NCBI GenBank assembly: GCA_026874595.1
Contig: CM049307.1
Span: forward strand, 81,692,643-81,756,642
Direction: 5' to 3'
From: Sipunculus nudus
Taxonomy: Eukaryota; Annelida; Sipuncula; Golfingiida; Sipunculidae
Length of the DNA: 64,000 bases
A program made the translations under genes and the position numbers. Below are positions 26,701 to 41,000 of the stretch, piece after piece. The notes under the pieces were generated by a model. It worked only from the letters and a program-made list of their open reading frames with translations. It did no database searches and was not told where the DNA came from. Every line of letters starts with the position of its first letter. Within the stretch, counting starts at the first letter, position 1.

Positions 26701-29700
26701 TATTCAATTAAAATCTATTAACCCAATGAAATAATAAATTCTTTTGTGTGACTGAAACCCAACAGATAATAAATGGCTTTTGTAAATCATATTAATTTTG
26801 TGGAATAAATTTCCCATCCATTGTCTCCAATCTACTAACAATAATCATTACGCAGCAAAAGCCAGACACAAAACATATGGGTCAACATAGGCAAACCCAA
26901 GTGGGCCCCACATGTGTCTGCTATCTCGGTTGCTAGAATTCATAGCCTGAATATTACAGGAATTGCTTTAGTTAATGTTTCTTAAAAACTTAGCCTTTTT
27001 ACCTCGTCCATGTCTCGCACAATAATCTCCCTGGTAAGTGTGACTGGGATTTTGGACTGCGTGTTCTCCTGAACGGTGCCATTGTAGAAACCATGCTCGA
27101 ACGTCGGCACCTGGTCATTCACGTCTAGGATACGAATAGTCGCTGTAGTCTGCGCTGTGGTCTCTCCTTTGGGGTTGTCTGTTACCTCCTGAGTCTGCAG
27201 AAAACAATCCACTTTTTAATGTTAACAGTAATTTTTATATCATTCATGGCCTTGAGAAAATTTCAATTCAGAAGCAAATTTTAAAATCTGCTAAGTTTCT
27301 GTTTTTATAGCATACAAGCAGATCTAGAGTCAATATAATTTTAACATGCAAAATAGCAGCCCTACCATACAGTTTTAAGAAAGTGGATGAGATAAACCTG
27401 CAGTCAGATGAGGACAGAGAATCAATATGCATATGGAGATTGGTGGCAAGGGACATGTATAGGCAAACTTCAATGTGGAATAACACTTTTGATTTACCAC
27501 ACCCAAACCCTCAAATTAAATAAGGATACTGTGGAACCTCTCTATGAGTGACATTGGCAGAAACTGGATTTCTGATCCTAACAGAGATATCCCTGTATAT
27601 ACCAAAATTTTACAGTCTATATAGATTCATAATTATACGATATGCCATTAACTTTCCTATCAGCAAACCTCCAGGAAGAGACATATCCCTGTACTTACCT
27701 TCTTGCGCCTAATCATTTCACTGATTTCATTATTTAAATTTTTTCTAATTGAATATTCCGGAATGTACAAATGAAATACATTACCAGATTACATTTCTAA
27801 AATACTAAGATTTCCATGCTATCTTTTTTTTATCTGACTGATCTTTCATACTTAATAAAAACAGATTTGGCCTTTTCATTATTACACTTTAATAATGAAC
27901 TCTTCGAACCAAGACTTCATAGTTTATATTGCAGCAGCAGGTGCTTCAAGAGAGAGATAGAAAAAGAGAGGGGGAGAACAGGACTTACTTTTTATGAGCT
28001 TTTAAAGGCATGAATAGTATTATTTACCTTAATTCCAATCTGTAAAGCTCCAAATTCTGCCAGGACTCTGGGGTCCTCCCTGTTCATCAGCTTAGCCACT
28101 GTGATGAGGCCAGTGCTGGCGTTTAGTTGAAAGTAATCATGATAACCTGAGAGGAAAGAAAATGTAACCAGTGAAATATGAATACTTATGACAAAGGCTT
28201 TACAGCACAGAAACATATTTACTTTAAGTAAATATACTACTTATACATTAACTTATACCAGCATTACTAACACAGAAATTATGGTGATGAACTAATGATG
28301 CCATGTATAATGTCTCTGTGGTAGTGGATTATGACTTGGAGATTTTATATCAATCCTTTACTCATTTGAGTAAACATTGACTTGTTAGTAACTTCAACAT
28401 TTTACCTTTAAAAAATAAATTTTTCTTTTAGTTCCAATTAATGTGTGAATTAGCTTGAATAAATGCTTGGGGTGGGAGGGGGTGATTCTTTAACATTAGA
28501 ATTGAACATAGGCTATAATTATTACAGCAGTAAAAGATACCAGAATGGCTGCTTTTCTGACAAGAAAATGGACATGTGCTTTATTGGTGAACTTTCAATT
28601 GTAAACCCATATGTATATTCATTTGCCTTAGGGCAGAAGGCTTTATCAGGTGGTGACACTATGAATATTCATCAGGTCTAGGGAATGAATATTCATATAT
28701 GGTAATAACTCTTGTCAAGATGGCCCCTGGCTATAGAGATCTACATGCAGGCTTAATGATGCATTAACAAGCAATAGTCTGATCATGTCTTATCATACAG
28801 AACTTAATGTGGCATCTGCTCTGTTTTGAATAAACTACACACATGACAAGCATTTTGATTATTAACATTTTAATATGCAGAAAATGCCAGGCAGTAAAAC
28901 CATCAAATCAGCATAGATTACTGGTGTAGGCCTTAAAGGGTGTTAAAATTATTACCTTTACACATAAATTATGGCCTCCCCCCCCATTTGAAAATAAAAA
29001 TATGACCTATACATGATGTACTGTTGATAAATTGAAATAAGGGTTAAGTTCACATGATAGTCATAATGATTTGTTTTAACCATCCTGTCTTTCAGAGTGC
29101 TTGTACAATTTCAGGGCTATTAAAGGGGCCTATTCACTTGCCTTTTGAAAAAGAATTTATGTGATTTCTGGCTTCCTCTGTGAATATATTAATGATCTAA
29201 GGATAATTCTGTTTATGAAAAGTTCTTAAAACACCTCCATGAAGGATGTATGAACTTCTTTGTCAACAATGTGTTTGTAAACACAGCAAAGTTGACAAGC
29301 GTGAAAAACATATGACCTGAGGTGGTAGGTTGCATATATGCTGAGGTAGAAAGGTCACTTAATTGTTGCAAAATGCCAATTGCAAAGCTCTGGTATACAT
29401 ATGACTTGCCACCAGATGCCCTTGTTGAATTTGTTCTGATCATTTTAGAAGGCCCCACATATTGTTGATATAAACAAAACAAAAGAAGGGCACCCCAAAA
29501 TGGAGCATCCCCTCGCATGGGAGCATAATGATATGGGGTGTATTACGCAAGTGTTAAAATGAGGTGGGGAGGTGTGCGAGCTTGAGCTTTGATGTGAAAC
29601 TCAATAAGTTGTATGTGTATCGGTGTGTGAGGCATATCTGCGAGATGAAAGGTTTTGGTCAAACGGTTTGGCTTGAAATTGATCCATAAGCTTTTTCAAG

Positions 29701-32002
29701 AAGTGGGTGCTGTGGCCATGACCTTTGACCCTGTGACCTCAAAATCGATAGGTTTCTTCATCTTTGGGTGGTTAAGCCATATGTGCGAGATGAAAGGTTT
29801 ACGTGAAAAGGTTTTGCTTAAAATGTGTCCACAAGCTTTTTCAAGAAGTGGGTGCTGTGGTTGTGACCTTTGACCCTGTGACCTCAAAATCATTAGGTTT
29901 CATCCATGGGTGAGTAAGCCATATATGTGCATGATGAAAGGTTTAGGTCAATCGGTTATGCTTAAAATGGGTCAACAAGCTTTTTCAAGAAGTGGGTGCT
30001 GTGGTTGTGACCTTTGATCCTGTGACCTAAAAATTGATAGGTTTCTCCATCCATGGGTTGGTGACCCATCTGTGCAAGATGAAAGGTTTAGGTCAAATGG
30101 TTTTGCTTAAAAGGGGTCCACAAGCTTTTTCAAGAAGTGCGTGCTGTGGCCGTGACCTCTGACCCTGTGACCACAAAATCGAGAGGTTTTTTTTCATCCA
30201 ATGGCCGGGTGAGCCATATGTCCAAGATGAAAGGTTTAGGTCAAATGGTTTTGCTTGAAATGGGTCCACAAGCTTTTTCAAGAAGTGGGTGCTGTGGCCA
30301 TGACCTTTGACCCCGTGACCTCAAATCAATAGGTTTCTTCATCAATGGGTGGGTAAGCCATATGTGCGAGATGAAAGGTTTAGGTCAAACGGTTTGGCTT
30401 GAAATGGATCCACAAGCTTTTTCAAGAAGGAGGTGCTGTGGCAGTGACCTTTGACCCAGTGACCTCAAAATCAATAGGTTTCTTCATCCATTGGTGGGTG
30501 AGCCATATGTGCGAGATGAAAGGTTTTGAGCAAAGGGTTTGGCTTGAAATTGATCCACAAAGCAATTTCAGACGGACAGATGGACAGAAGGACAGACAGA
30601 CGGATGGACGCAGGAACGGAGGCGTTACTATATATCCCTTTCGCAACTTCGCTGAGAGGTGATAACAAGCAGCCTGTGTGCAGTGATATATTTAACCCTC
30701 CTCCTGCAAGACGCGTATACTGAGATACGGGCGACGCGCTGCATCCCCGCCATGCGGGATACGTATTGATACGGTTTTGGAGGGTGCTTGGTTTATAGGC
30801 CAATAAAAAAATTCTTTTCCAGTCAATCCGTATGAAATTTTATGTGGGATCACTAAAGGGGATTTCCATTCGAATGGTTTCGTTTTCCTGGAAGGTTATT
30901 TGACAAACCGTTTGCAAATAGCGGTGACATTTTTATCATGTGTAGGGGACATGACCGGTCATGACCCGCGAAGTAGGTCAATTATGGCGGCGTCTTTTAT
31001 TGTTGACAATGAGGAAATAGCGCAATTATTTTTGGATTCTGATCGACTAATAGGACAAGTTTTTCTTATTAACTCAATGAAAATGACAGCCAGTTTCATA
31101 ATAGATCTTGAGGAACTGACTGATCTGTTACTGGAGTGGGCAAACGGTGATGTGACGGACCGGACTGCGCGGTGTCGGACTTCAAACTGGCACGCGCATG
31201 TCAGCCATGTTTCAAGACGTGATGAATTGATGAAATATATATTTGACTAGAAAAGAGCATGAAATCAATGTAAACTGTAACAAACAAAAAAAAAAACTCC
31301 TATATGTAAGAGGTAAGACAAGCAAGTTAAAAGTAAAAATGTCACTTGAATAATAACGTGTAGAGAAGTTCTCTCCCATGGGTGAACATTATTGGAATGA
31401 ATTAGCGATTTAATCGTCACGTTCCTTGAATGTCAACTCGTGCCGCAAGTTGCAGTCCTTGCAGTATTATTTTATTATATAAATTATAAATTCTTTAATA
31501 TTGACTGTTTATCATGAAGTTTTTTTACATTTTTAACGAAGATTACACATTTTGACAATGTTCTGTAAGCAAGTATTTTTTTTTTTGGAAAAAATGTAAA
31601 AAATAAAAACCTCATCCAAAACTGTTGTCTCCCATGTGTTCCAAGTAAATTTATTCATATTTATATAGATAAAATAATTTTTCCCACTCTCTTCCACAAA
31701 AAAAGAATATTCAAAGACCTATGTTAAGAGGTTGAAGACTTAAAAAGACAGCACAACACAACTACTGCGAGAAATTGTTTAATTAGAGTGACACAAAGAA
31801 GATTTGTTTTATATCTCACATTTCAATTGGTTACCATGGCAACCATATATATATAAGGATATCTTATCAAAGACATATGTTATGAGATTGTAGACTTAAA
31901 AGACAGATAACAACTTCTGCAAGAAATTGTTTAATTGGAATGACAAAAAAAAAAAAACATTTAAACGTTTTATTTCTCACATTTCAGTTGGTTGCCATGG
32001 CA

Positions 32003-32043
<41 letters not shown>

Positions 32044-35000
32044 ATATCCTAAAATTTCTCACTTAAGCATTCTTGATTCAGTCTGGTATACAATACTACA
32101 GGTATTGACCATTGGGACCAAAAAAAGAGTACACACAGATGCTGCAAATAAAGCATCCATTCAGCACTCCTAAGGCAAAAAAACTGCAAACAATTCAGTA
32201 TACAGCACATATAAGGAAAAATCAATTCAACAGGAGGAGGGTTAAGTTTATCGCCTTTTTTTATAAAAGCTCCAAGGGATTACCTTAAGTTTATAAAGAT
32301 CAGATAGGTGATCGGGCCCCTTTAAGGAAATCACAAAGCAGAGGTAAGCGCTTCACTGAGTAAGATCACTGACCTGTTGTGAATGTATAGTTGACAGCAT
32401 TTGGTATTCCTGTGTCTCCATCTTGAGCCGTTACTTTGAGGATGGAACTCCCCTAAAACACACAGAATAAATACAGAATTGTATGGATAAAGCCATATAA
32501 CTGGCAAGTCTTGTGTAGTTCTAAAGGTGAAATAAAGACAAGTCATTAATACTTCAGGCATTAATTGACATTCAAACATATTTCTTTTCACCAAGGATTA
32601 TTGTAATTTAATTATTTACCTTTTCTTCTTCTCACATTGTTGTTTTCATTATATTGTATTACATATACCACATTTATTCAAAATTTTGAAAATTTACGAA
32701 CTTCCATTCTTTGACATTCATTGGGGACACCAAAACTTTTATGAATTTCCTTGGAATCTTCTGTACTGGCCCTTAGTAATATCATTGGTTATTCAAATGA
32801 TCATGAAAGCATATGATAAAAATTGATCTAAGTAGTGTAAAGGCATGGGGCTATGACACAAAAATCACCTTCAAAGCTATGCACCCTCTTCTGGTAAGGC
32901 CATTTGGAATTACTAAACAATATATTTTAGTGCAGGTTAAGTTCATTCCTTATAAGAGGGTTTTCTGTCCCTATAAATGAAAATCATTACCATAATGGAT
33001 CACAGGACAGAATAGCATGGTTGCACTCAATGACACCATCTGAGATAACTTATTATTAGTTAGTAAAGTCAGTAAATTTAATATAAATAATATATTATGA
33101 ATCAAGGACTTGCAAACATGATGAGATAAATAAGATGTTCTGATGGTCACATGACTTACTACTGTTGCATTCTCATGCACCTGGGCCAGGTAAGGTTCAT
33201 TATTGAAGAACGGTGGCGTATCCTGTACATCTAAGACACTGATGATTAAGTCTGTGGTACTGTTCAGACCTCCGCCATCCTGTAAATAATCATGAATATA
33301 ATCACATAAAATACAAGTGTTATATCTTAATGAAACTGTACAGACATGATTTCTGAACAAATAAGCTGCAAATATTATTTTTTAACTTTATAATTGAATC
33401 ACTATGTTAAAAGCCCCTACTGGCTCTCTGGATTGTACCCAAACATGCGTTTAGTTCTTACCATCAGAAAACTACTTATTTAAACTGCAATCATCCTGTA
33501 GTTTTGATTTATAAATAACACACAGGAGACATGGAATAATATATATTTATGTAAATAATGATATTTTTTAATTTGATCTCACAACCTTTTTCTGGAAATT
33601 GAATTGATAATTAAAGCAAGCACTTTAGCTTGAGGATTTAAGGGAGAAACCTGTTTCAAAGTCAAATTATATTTAATCATAAATATTGCTCATTCAGAAT
33701 GTGTTAAGTGTAGCAAGTTACCAATTTTCAAAACTGTTATACATGTATGAGTAGTTACTCAGGAGTGATCTGTGATATTTTATGAATATTTTAATGGTAT
33801 GGGTGTCATGTGAGTTACACCAGATACAGAATGTGTTGTTGGTCAAAAGGGTAATAAAGTGTAAGTTGGTTGAGAGTTCACTTGTGATATATGTGAATTT
33901 TACAGAAGTGTCTTATGTTCTAAACTGCTCAAAAGTGTCTTGTGTTGTTCAGACATTACTCAGTGGGTTTTATGAGCAGGTACTCATATCTTTACAAAAA
34001 AGTGTCCTTTTTTACTCCAAACTACTAGGAACTGCCTCCTGTTTTAAAAGTTACTCATGTTTTATGAGCAGGTGCTCAACATTGTTTTGTGACCGAGTAA
34101 AAGCCAGGGGCTGTGATTCAATAAATAGCCCTCTTTGTCTCATCATTTCATAATCACTATTGAACAAGATACTTATGTGATCAGGTGACACATGCTAAAT
34201 GTCCCTCTTTAACAGTGGAAGAAAATAAATATATGCTTGGCGCAAAGGAAAAGGCTAAACATCACAGAACATTTTTTTAAGAATATTCTCAGGTTTTTTT
34301 AAAACAAACTGATGAACAACTTTTTTTCCTTTTTACTCTGAATAAAGCAAAAGAAAAGATACCAACAAAAGCAGCCAGTATAAAACATGTGACATGTATG
34401 CTGCAAACTTCAGATTCAATGAAGCAGTTTAGTTTCATATTTAATAAATGACACTAGTGAATATGTTATATTTAACTGAACTTGAGACACAGAGTTCACA
34501 AAGCATTCAGCAATTGGTTATCTATAAAACATGGCCTGACATTTGAGAAAAATATAATAAATATCATCTACCCACACTCTGGAATGAATATAGTATCACC
34601 CACAATCTTTACTGAAACAGAAAAAGAACAGTTTAAAGTTTGTTCAACTGATCCTGTTTACTGATATCTCATACTGACCCTTGTAAGAGCAACTGATTAT
34701 CTTATTAATACTTGTCAGAGCTATTGATAATCTTATTAATACTTGACTGAGCCATTGATAATCTTATTATTTCTTGTCAGAGCCACTGATAATCTTATTA
34801 ATTCTTGTCAGTTGTCATAGCCATTGATAATCTTATTAATACTTGTCAGAGACATTGATAATCTTATTAATACTTGTCAAAGCCATTGATAATATTATTA
34901 ATTCTTGTCAGAGCCATTGATAATCTTATTAATTCTTGTCAGTTGTCAGAGCCATTGATAATCTTATTCATTCTTGTCAGAGCCATTGATAATCTTATTA

Positions 35001-38000
35001 ATACTTGCCAGAGCCATTGATAATCTTATTAATTCTTGTAGGGGTGACTGATTATCTTATTAATTCTTGTCAGAGCCATTGATAATCTTATTATTTCTTG
35101 TCAGAGCCATTGATAATCTTATTAATTCTTGTCAGTTGTCAGAGCCTTTGATAATCTTATTAATACTTTCAGAGCAATAGACAATCTGAATAATTCTTGT
35201 CAGAACCATTGACAATCTTAACAATACTTGACAGAGCCATTGATAACCGTGTTTATACCTGTCAGAGCCATTGATATCCTTATAAATTATACTTGTCAGA
35301 GCCACTGATAACCATATAAATACTTGTCAGAGCCACTGATAACCATATTTATATTTGTCAGAGCCATTGATAACTGAATCTCATAATGGCCATCAAGTTT
35401 TATGTACAGTCCACTTGCATCTATAGATATATCAAGCCAGCTTTCGATTTTTTATTTGCCTTTTTCAAATTTTATTTTTATACTGATGCTACAGGCTCAA
35501 ATTCTTAAAACTATTACTCAATTAGTAAATATGACATAAATGAGCGAGTAAAGAGAGTTTTGTGTTATTATATCAGAACCTTGTTAAACTCTCAGCTACT
35601 GAAGGCTGAAAAAGGTCAATATTAGCAGGAGTCAAGTCAGCCATGTCACACAGGCACAAAAAGGCAAAAAAATTCAGCCAGAAAATGGTTTAAAATAACA
35701 TGAGCACAGTTTAGGTTTGCAGCCAGAACACAAACAGTACAGCATAAACACAGTCAACACAGGGCTGTCAACAATGAGTATAGGATGAAACCCACCTGGA
35801 TAAAAACATAATAAACTTCACTCCTGTTTATTAATTAATCTCATGAATTTTTTCAAACATTTGATTCAAGTCTAGAATCCAGGACATATGCCTGTGTGCA
35901 AAGTATACTGTCACTTAACCATATTAATTTCAAATTACTAGGAAATATCTCTTGTTGAGAACATTTTCATTACATATATAGTATACCATAGATCCTCTAT
36001 TTATGGCCGCACATCTATTTAATGATGCACCATGAGTTTGTGGCTATCAATAGACATGCGGCCTTAAAAGGAGGATCAACGGTATATAGTATTACAGACA
36101 CACGGTAATAGTGAACAGTATAGATTCAGAGGTTTTAGACCTCTCTAATACTGGACACATCTATATTATGAGCAAATGTTCAATGTTCAGTTTACCACCA
36201 AAGTGACAGAAAGGTTCCACTGTATTGTATTTCATTAGCATTTTTCACCAACTTCTGTGGTCTCACAGTAGAACACAAGACTCAAAACCAGGAGATTCTT
36301 AGCCAAATGGAGCTGTACAATTTTTCATGGTCATCTCCCATCCAAGGTAGATGTACAGCAGGTGCTCTGGGAAGGCTGTGCCCCAGAGTTGTGTATATCA
36401 CTAACAAACAAGTGCAACATTAAGGGAGTTTTTTTGGGGTTTTTTTTCATGCTCAGTGATCTAAGGGTAAAATGTTATGCAAAATTAGTTTAACGCCAGT
36501 AATCTGTATTAAGCAAGCTTTCCCAAAAGTGACTTTGTCCAGGTGGATTTAACTTTCCTTTCTCCATGAAAACAGGGACGAACCTTCACACCCTGAAACG
36601 AAGATGGCTACCAGATCTACCTAAAGAGGCTACCAACTGAATTCAATGGCAACATTAGCGAAACAGTTCTCAGATTTGGTTACAGAGTTGTCAGAGGGGT
36701 TACTGGTTACCATGGGGACATGCATTACTTACCGACGACATTACTCCCTGCAGGGGGATAGAAAGAAATGTTCATGTGTAAAAGAAAATATTTCTAAAAA
36801 ATTAACTGAGATTTTGGCCTTATCTTTTAACTCTCTGACGAACAAATGCTTCTTATAATTTATATCTAAACTGAAAATAGAACTGAAAAATTCAAATTAC
36901 TTTCAATATATTCAATTAAAAATCTGAAGTATGTTTGAGATTTAATAATTTCCACATTACTATTACTCACACACAAATTCCTTTATAATTTTTATTTGAT
37001 CAATATGAATATCAATATCTGTTACATTACAATGATTTATACTGTTAACAAATATATGTTTCCAAATCTTCCTTAACACATGGTCATTATAAACTACTGA
37101 CCTATATATTTATCAATACAATGGTACACTCTTCATTCTTATAATTATATTAGAAGGTTGCTAAGAATCTAAAATCAAACGTCAGGACATAATACATGGC
37201 ACAATTTTGATGAAATCAAGTGATGTGTCACTAATTGTGAAAAAAGCAGCCTGTAGTTAAATAGGTTGGTGCCGCATGGTCCCTTTATGAATATCTTAAA
37301 CTGTCTTATTTTACAAAAAAAGGATTACATTTAAACATTTGCCTAATGGAGTATATTAAAACATTTTCTTAATGTTCTTTGCTCAATTTTTTTTATGAAT
37401 TTGAATGGAACAGGTTAACAAGTTAATTTAAATATTTTACTTTTTACAATAACATATTTTTTCATATATTCGAATCTGGTCCCAAAACAATAGTTTCTCA
37501 GTAACTAAAATGAGTCATGGTTGCACAATACAGCAACTCTTTTAAGCCTTAAATAATAACTTTTACTATCAGGAATTAATCATTTCTTCATAATAAAGAA
37601 ATAATTTAATACTCAATACAAAATACTTTTAAACTTGAGGGCATATTGTCAAATCAAGTGTATTGAGTTAAAGTTTAAATGCAATGTTACTGATATCTTA
37701 AAATTCAGTTAAACATAAAGATTAAATGTACTGGTAAGATTTATGATACTTAATGTGGATATATCAGACCATCATGTTACAATATAAATACATTCATGCA
37801 GAGATGAGCATCTTCACTTGATGCCCCACAATATATACACTGTTAAGAGCTTGAGACTAGTGATTAAAATTGCAAGTATAAAATAACAAAAGGGGCAGTG
37901 TTTACATGTTTAGCATTACACTGGCAGAAATATGTAACATTTCAGTACAGGTGGTGGAGCATGCAAAGATGGTGCAATCATGATATTTTGCCATTTAACA

Positions 38001-41000
38001 ATCTTGTTTCCATGGCAACTGGAATACAAACCTTGGCCATAATCTCCAACTGGTAGAATTTTTCCGTCTCATAATCCAAGGTCCCTCTCAACGTCACGTT
38101 TCCAGTTACTTGGCCAATACTGAAGAGGTCGGTGGGTGTCTGAAATATAAACATTTATATGTTAACTGAAACCAACAAATTATTAACTTTCATCTTGCAC
38201 CTTATATAAGCAAATCTTTCACAAAATATTTTTCTTTTTTTCATACACAAGATGAACAAGTCCTTTTAAGCAAACATTTGTGTATAAATTAGTTATGGGT
38301 TTTATTTATAAACATTTTTTCTTATATACTATTTGGGAAAAACATATACTAGGCAATGTTCTGCAACCATGATTTGTCTCATGTTATGGAAATGTAATAA
38401 CTAGCAAATTAAAAGTATCTTATTTTTAGCCAGAGTAAAAATGGTCCAGGTCACATGATCATATAGGGTGATAGCCTCACACTGTGATAAAAACGCTGGG
38501 GGTTAAAGGTTATGATTGAATCTCAATTCCCTATATCAATTTTGTATTCTTTGGTAAATTCTCTTATAAAATTGTAAATGATGGCTAAAATTTAAGCATA
38601 TCAGAAGCAATGATATCAACAGTATTTTTCCTATAAAATGCATGCAACAATATAGCTTTATAACTGATATATGTAAAAAATACTTTCCACTTATTAATTA
38701 CGTAAAAGACATGATATTTATAACTGCCATCATTTTTACATACAGAATATAATGGCCATTATCCTAAGGAATTATGGTATATTATATTTCCTTCCAAATC
38801 AATTAGCACTAACGTAATATATGCACACATTAGTGGTCATGCTGAACTGACTGACTCACTGGAATAATGGCACATCTTACATGGTAAAATCATAAAGAAG
38901 CATGTGATTTTTTAATGTATTTTTTAAACAAAATGATCACAACAGATTTACACTTTAAGCATGTACAGCTAGCTGACAGAAATAAAGTACCACACCCAAT
39001 TAACCAGAATTTTTATTTACACTGACGTTAGCAACAGAAAATGATGATTCCATGGCAACCAAGATAAGAGAAAGACATGCAAGTAAAAGAAAACATAAAC
39101 CTTTACAAATCAGGTTGAAATTAAAAATGGCATCAAACATGGCATATACATACAGCCAACCAAAGCAAATGTTAACATAAAGAAATATTAACAAATTAAT
39201 AACTGCCAAAATGGAGAAGTCTTATAATTGTAGATTTAAATGTGGACTTGGAAATACATTTGATTGAATTTAAAGAAATGCTATTTATAGCATGACAAAG
39301 GGGCACTTGAAAATCACACCCAGAGAGGGTGAGAGCACACTAGAGCATTTCAACAAAATGCGTGACAAGCCAATTAAGCTCCCTCTTGACATGTGCTTCT
39401 TTTGTGCTGTTACTGATGACAGTTACATGAGTCTCCATGGCAACGCATGAATATAGATCTTGCCTGACAAGTCACTTATTTAGTAATAGACCACACCCAG
39501 GCTGAAAGATCTGCATCAGCCACTTTATTTACTTTAATCCTTGGTCACTGGAAAATTCATATATGTCCTATTTTTTCTCTACACAGCTGATATACACTAC
39601 TGTCTGTCAAGATCTTACTTTAACCACTGCTTGTTTAGCCAGTTTTTCAGGGTCTCAACACCAGGGCTGGCAAAATACCAAGAATAAAACCAACCAGAGG
39701 ATGATGTCATGGATTTACAACTTAATTTGGAGTTGGATGCACAATGAAATACCACACTCATCAATCTGATTACACTTCTTTACTCTGTGCGAGCCTTTGT
39801 GGTTAAACCTGGAGAATCTTGCTATACCAATTAAGCAGCAGTTACAACAAAGGAGATATTGAACAGCCGCAGTGTATCACCACTGCGTGAGGAGTGAATT
39901 ACTTTCCTCAAGAAAGTATCTTGAGTATAAACATCTAATAGAAATTAACACAGACTTTGAACAATATAATTATGAGATTCCCCTAGCAATGAATATATCA
40001 CATACAATCTTTATTATTATGAAAAACAAAAGTGACCAAACTTTTTTAGTGGAACTTAATCCTTATTATCTTTGGAAAAAGATAAAATTTCAATACAGTT
40101 AAAGTTTTTATTCACACAGAATAAACTTATTTTATTAAGTTTGAAAAAAATATAAAACTTTAAGAAAGGTATAAAATATTAATAAATCATTGCAACAATT
40201 GTGCCATTTTTTATGAAATATTCTTATTCCCAACACTTATGCAGAACCACTAAGCTTTATTCCACTCCAATGTGTCACAAGGGTTAGCTGGCACAAACAA
40301 TGCTTTGAATCAATAACTGAAACAAAAAGGTAAGAGAAAGGTACAGAAGCACCACAAAAATAACCACAACAGAATACCCAGAAGCAGCCAACAATATTAA
40401 CAGGGATAAAATTACCTTCTGGTTTGGCTGAAGATACAGAGAAAATGATATTACATATACTGATAATAATGTTATATTTGAATTGTCATAATATTTACAC
40501 TTTTTTTTTTAAATCATGGTATACTGAGAAAATTTCTTCTTTTACTTAAAAAAAACATTTCCTGATTTACACTAAAGGTCGAGCACATACAGGGAAACCT
40601 TCACTTATAGGACCTCTCTATTTCAGACACCTCTACATGATATTTGCTTGAGGCATTAATGTGAAAAGTAGAGTCAGAAAGCTGTATTCTCTCTAAAACA
40701 GGCACCTCTCCATAATAATAAGCAAAAATCCAGATCCCACCCTGTAATGTCTGTATAACTATGAGCTTTAACTCAAAATTTATATTCCAACTGAATAGTA
40801 AAGAAATATTGTGACAAGAAGTACCAAACACAAGCACAAATTTATGAATGGTCACAAAAGAATGAATACTGTACAGACTCCTGTAAAAAGGAAAATCTGA
40901 AAATCTGTTATGCTTATAATGAAAGGTCAAAGATTTTCTATCAAATAAATATTCCTACACCCCCTGTGGTAAACAACCATAGTGACAAGTGACCCATGGG

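Larger units (their letters stand above)
24327..29119. other. introns 9-14, mostly plain DNA
   Basis: Outside exons 10-14 this span is AT-rich and unremarkable. Around 26097-26150 there are about two degenerate units of the 31-bp minisatellite (TTCTTGTTAGAGCCATCGATAATC). Small ORFs show no family features. Confidence 0.55.
30696..32241 (+). mobile_element. piggyBac-type non-autonomous element
   Basis: Terminal inverted repeats CCCTCCTCCTG / CAGGAGGAGGG are flanked directly by TTAA on both sides, the hallmark target duplication of piggyBac elements. Length is 1,546 bp. A short ORF near the left end may be a transposase remnant. Confidence 0.75.
29124..32321. mobile_element. TTAA-flanked composite element
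   Basis: The ends AGGGGCC...TCAC and its inverse GTGATCGGGCCCCT lie between TTAA tetranucleotides (29120-29123 and 32322-32325). A shorter relative with the same ends sits at 59876-60382. The interior is entirely other repeats: a 147-bp tandem array and a piggyBac-type element. The inverted repeats are imperfect beyond the first seven bases. Confidence 0.55.

Noticed and set aside
29213-29518. 101-codon reverse frame before the 147-bp array
   Set aside because: It lies inside the TTAA-flanked repeat and shows no recognisable protein features.
33782-34153. 123-codon plus-strand frame
   Set aside because: It is antisense in an intron, with no domain or coding-like flanks. Its length is possible by chance in a 64-kb window.
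34685-35385. CRISPR-like regular array
   Set aside because: The units are contiguous 31-mers without unique spacers, there are no cas genes, and the context is an animal intron.
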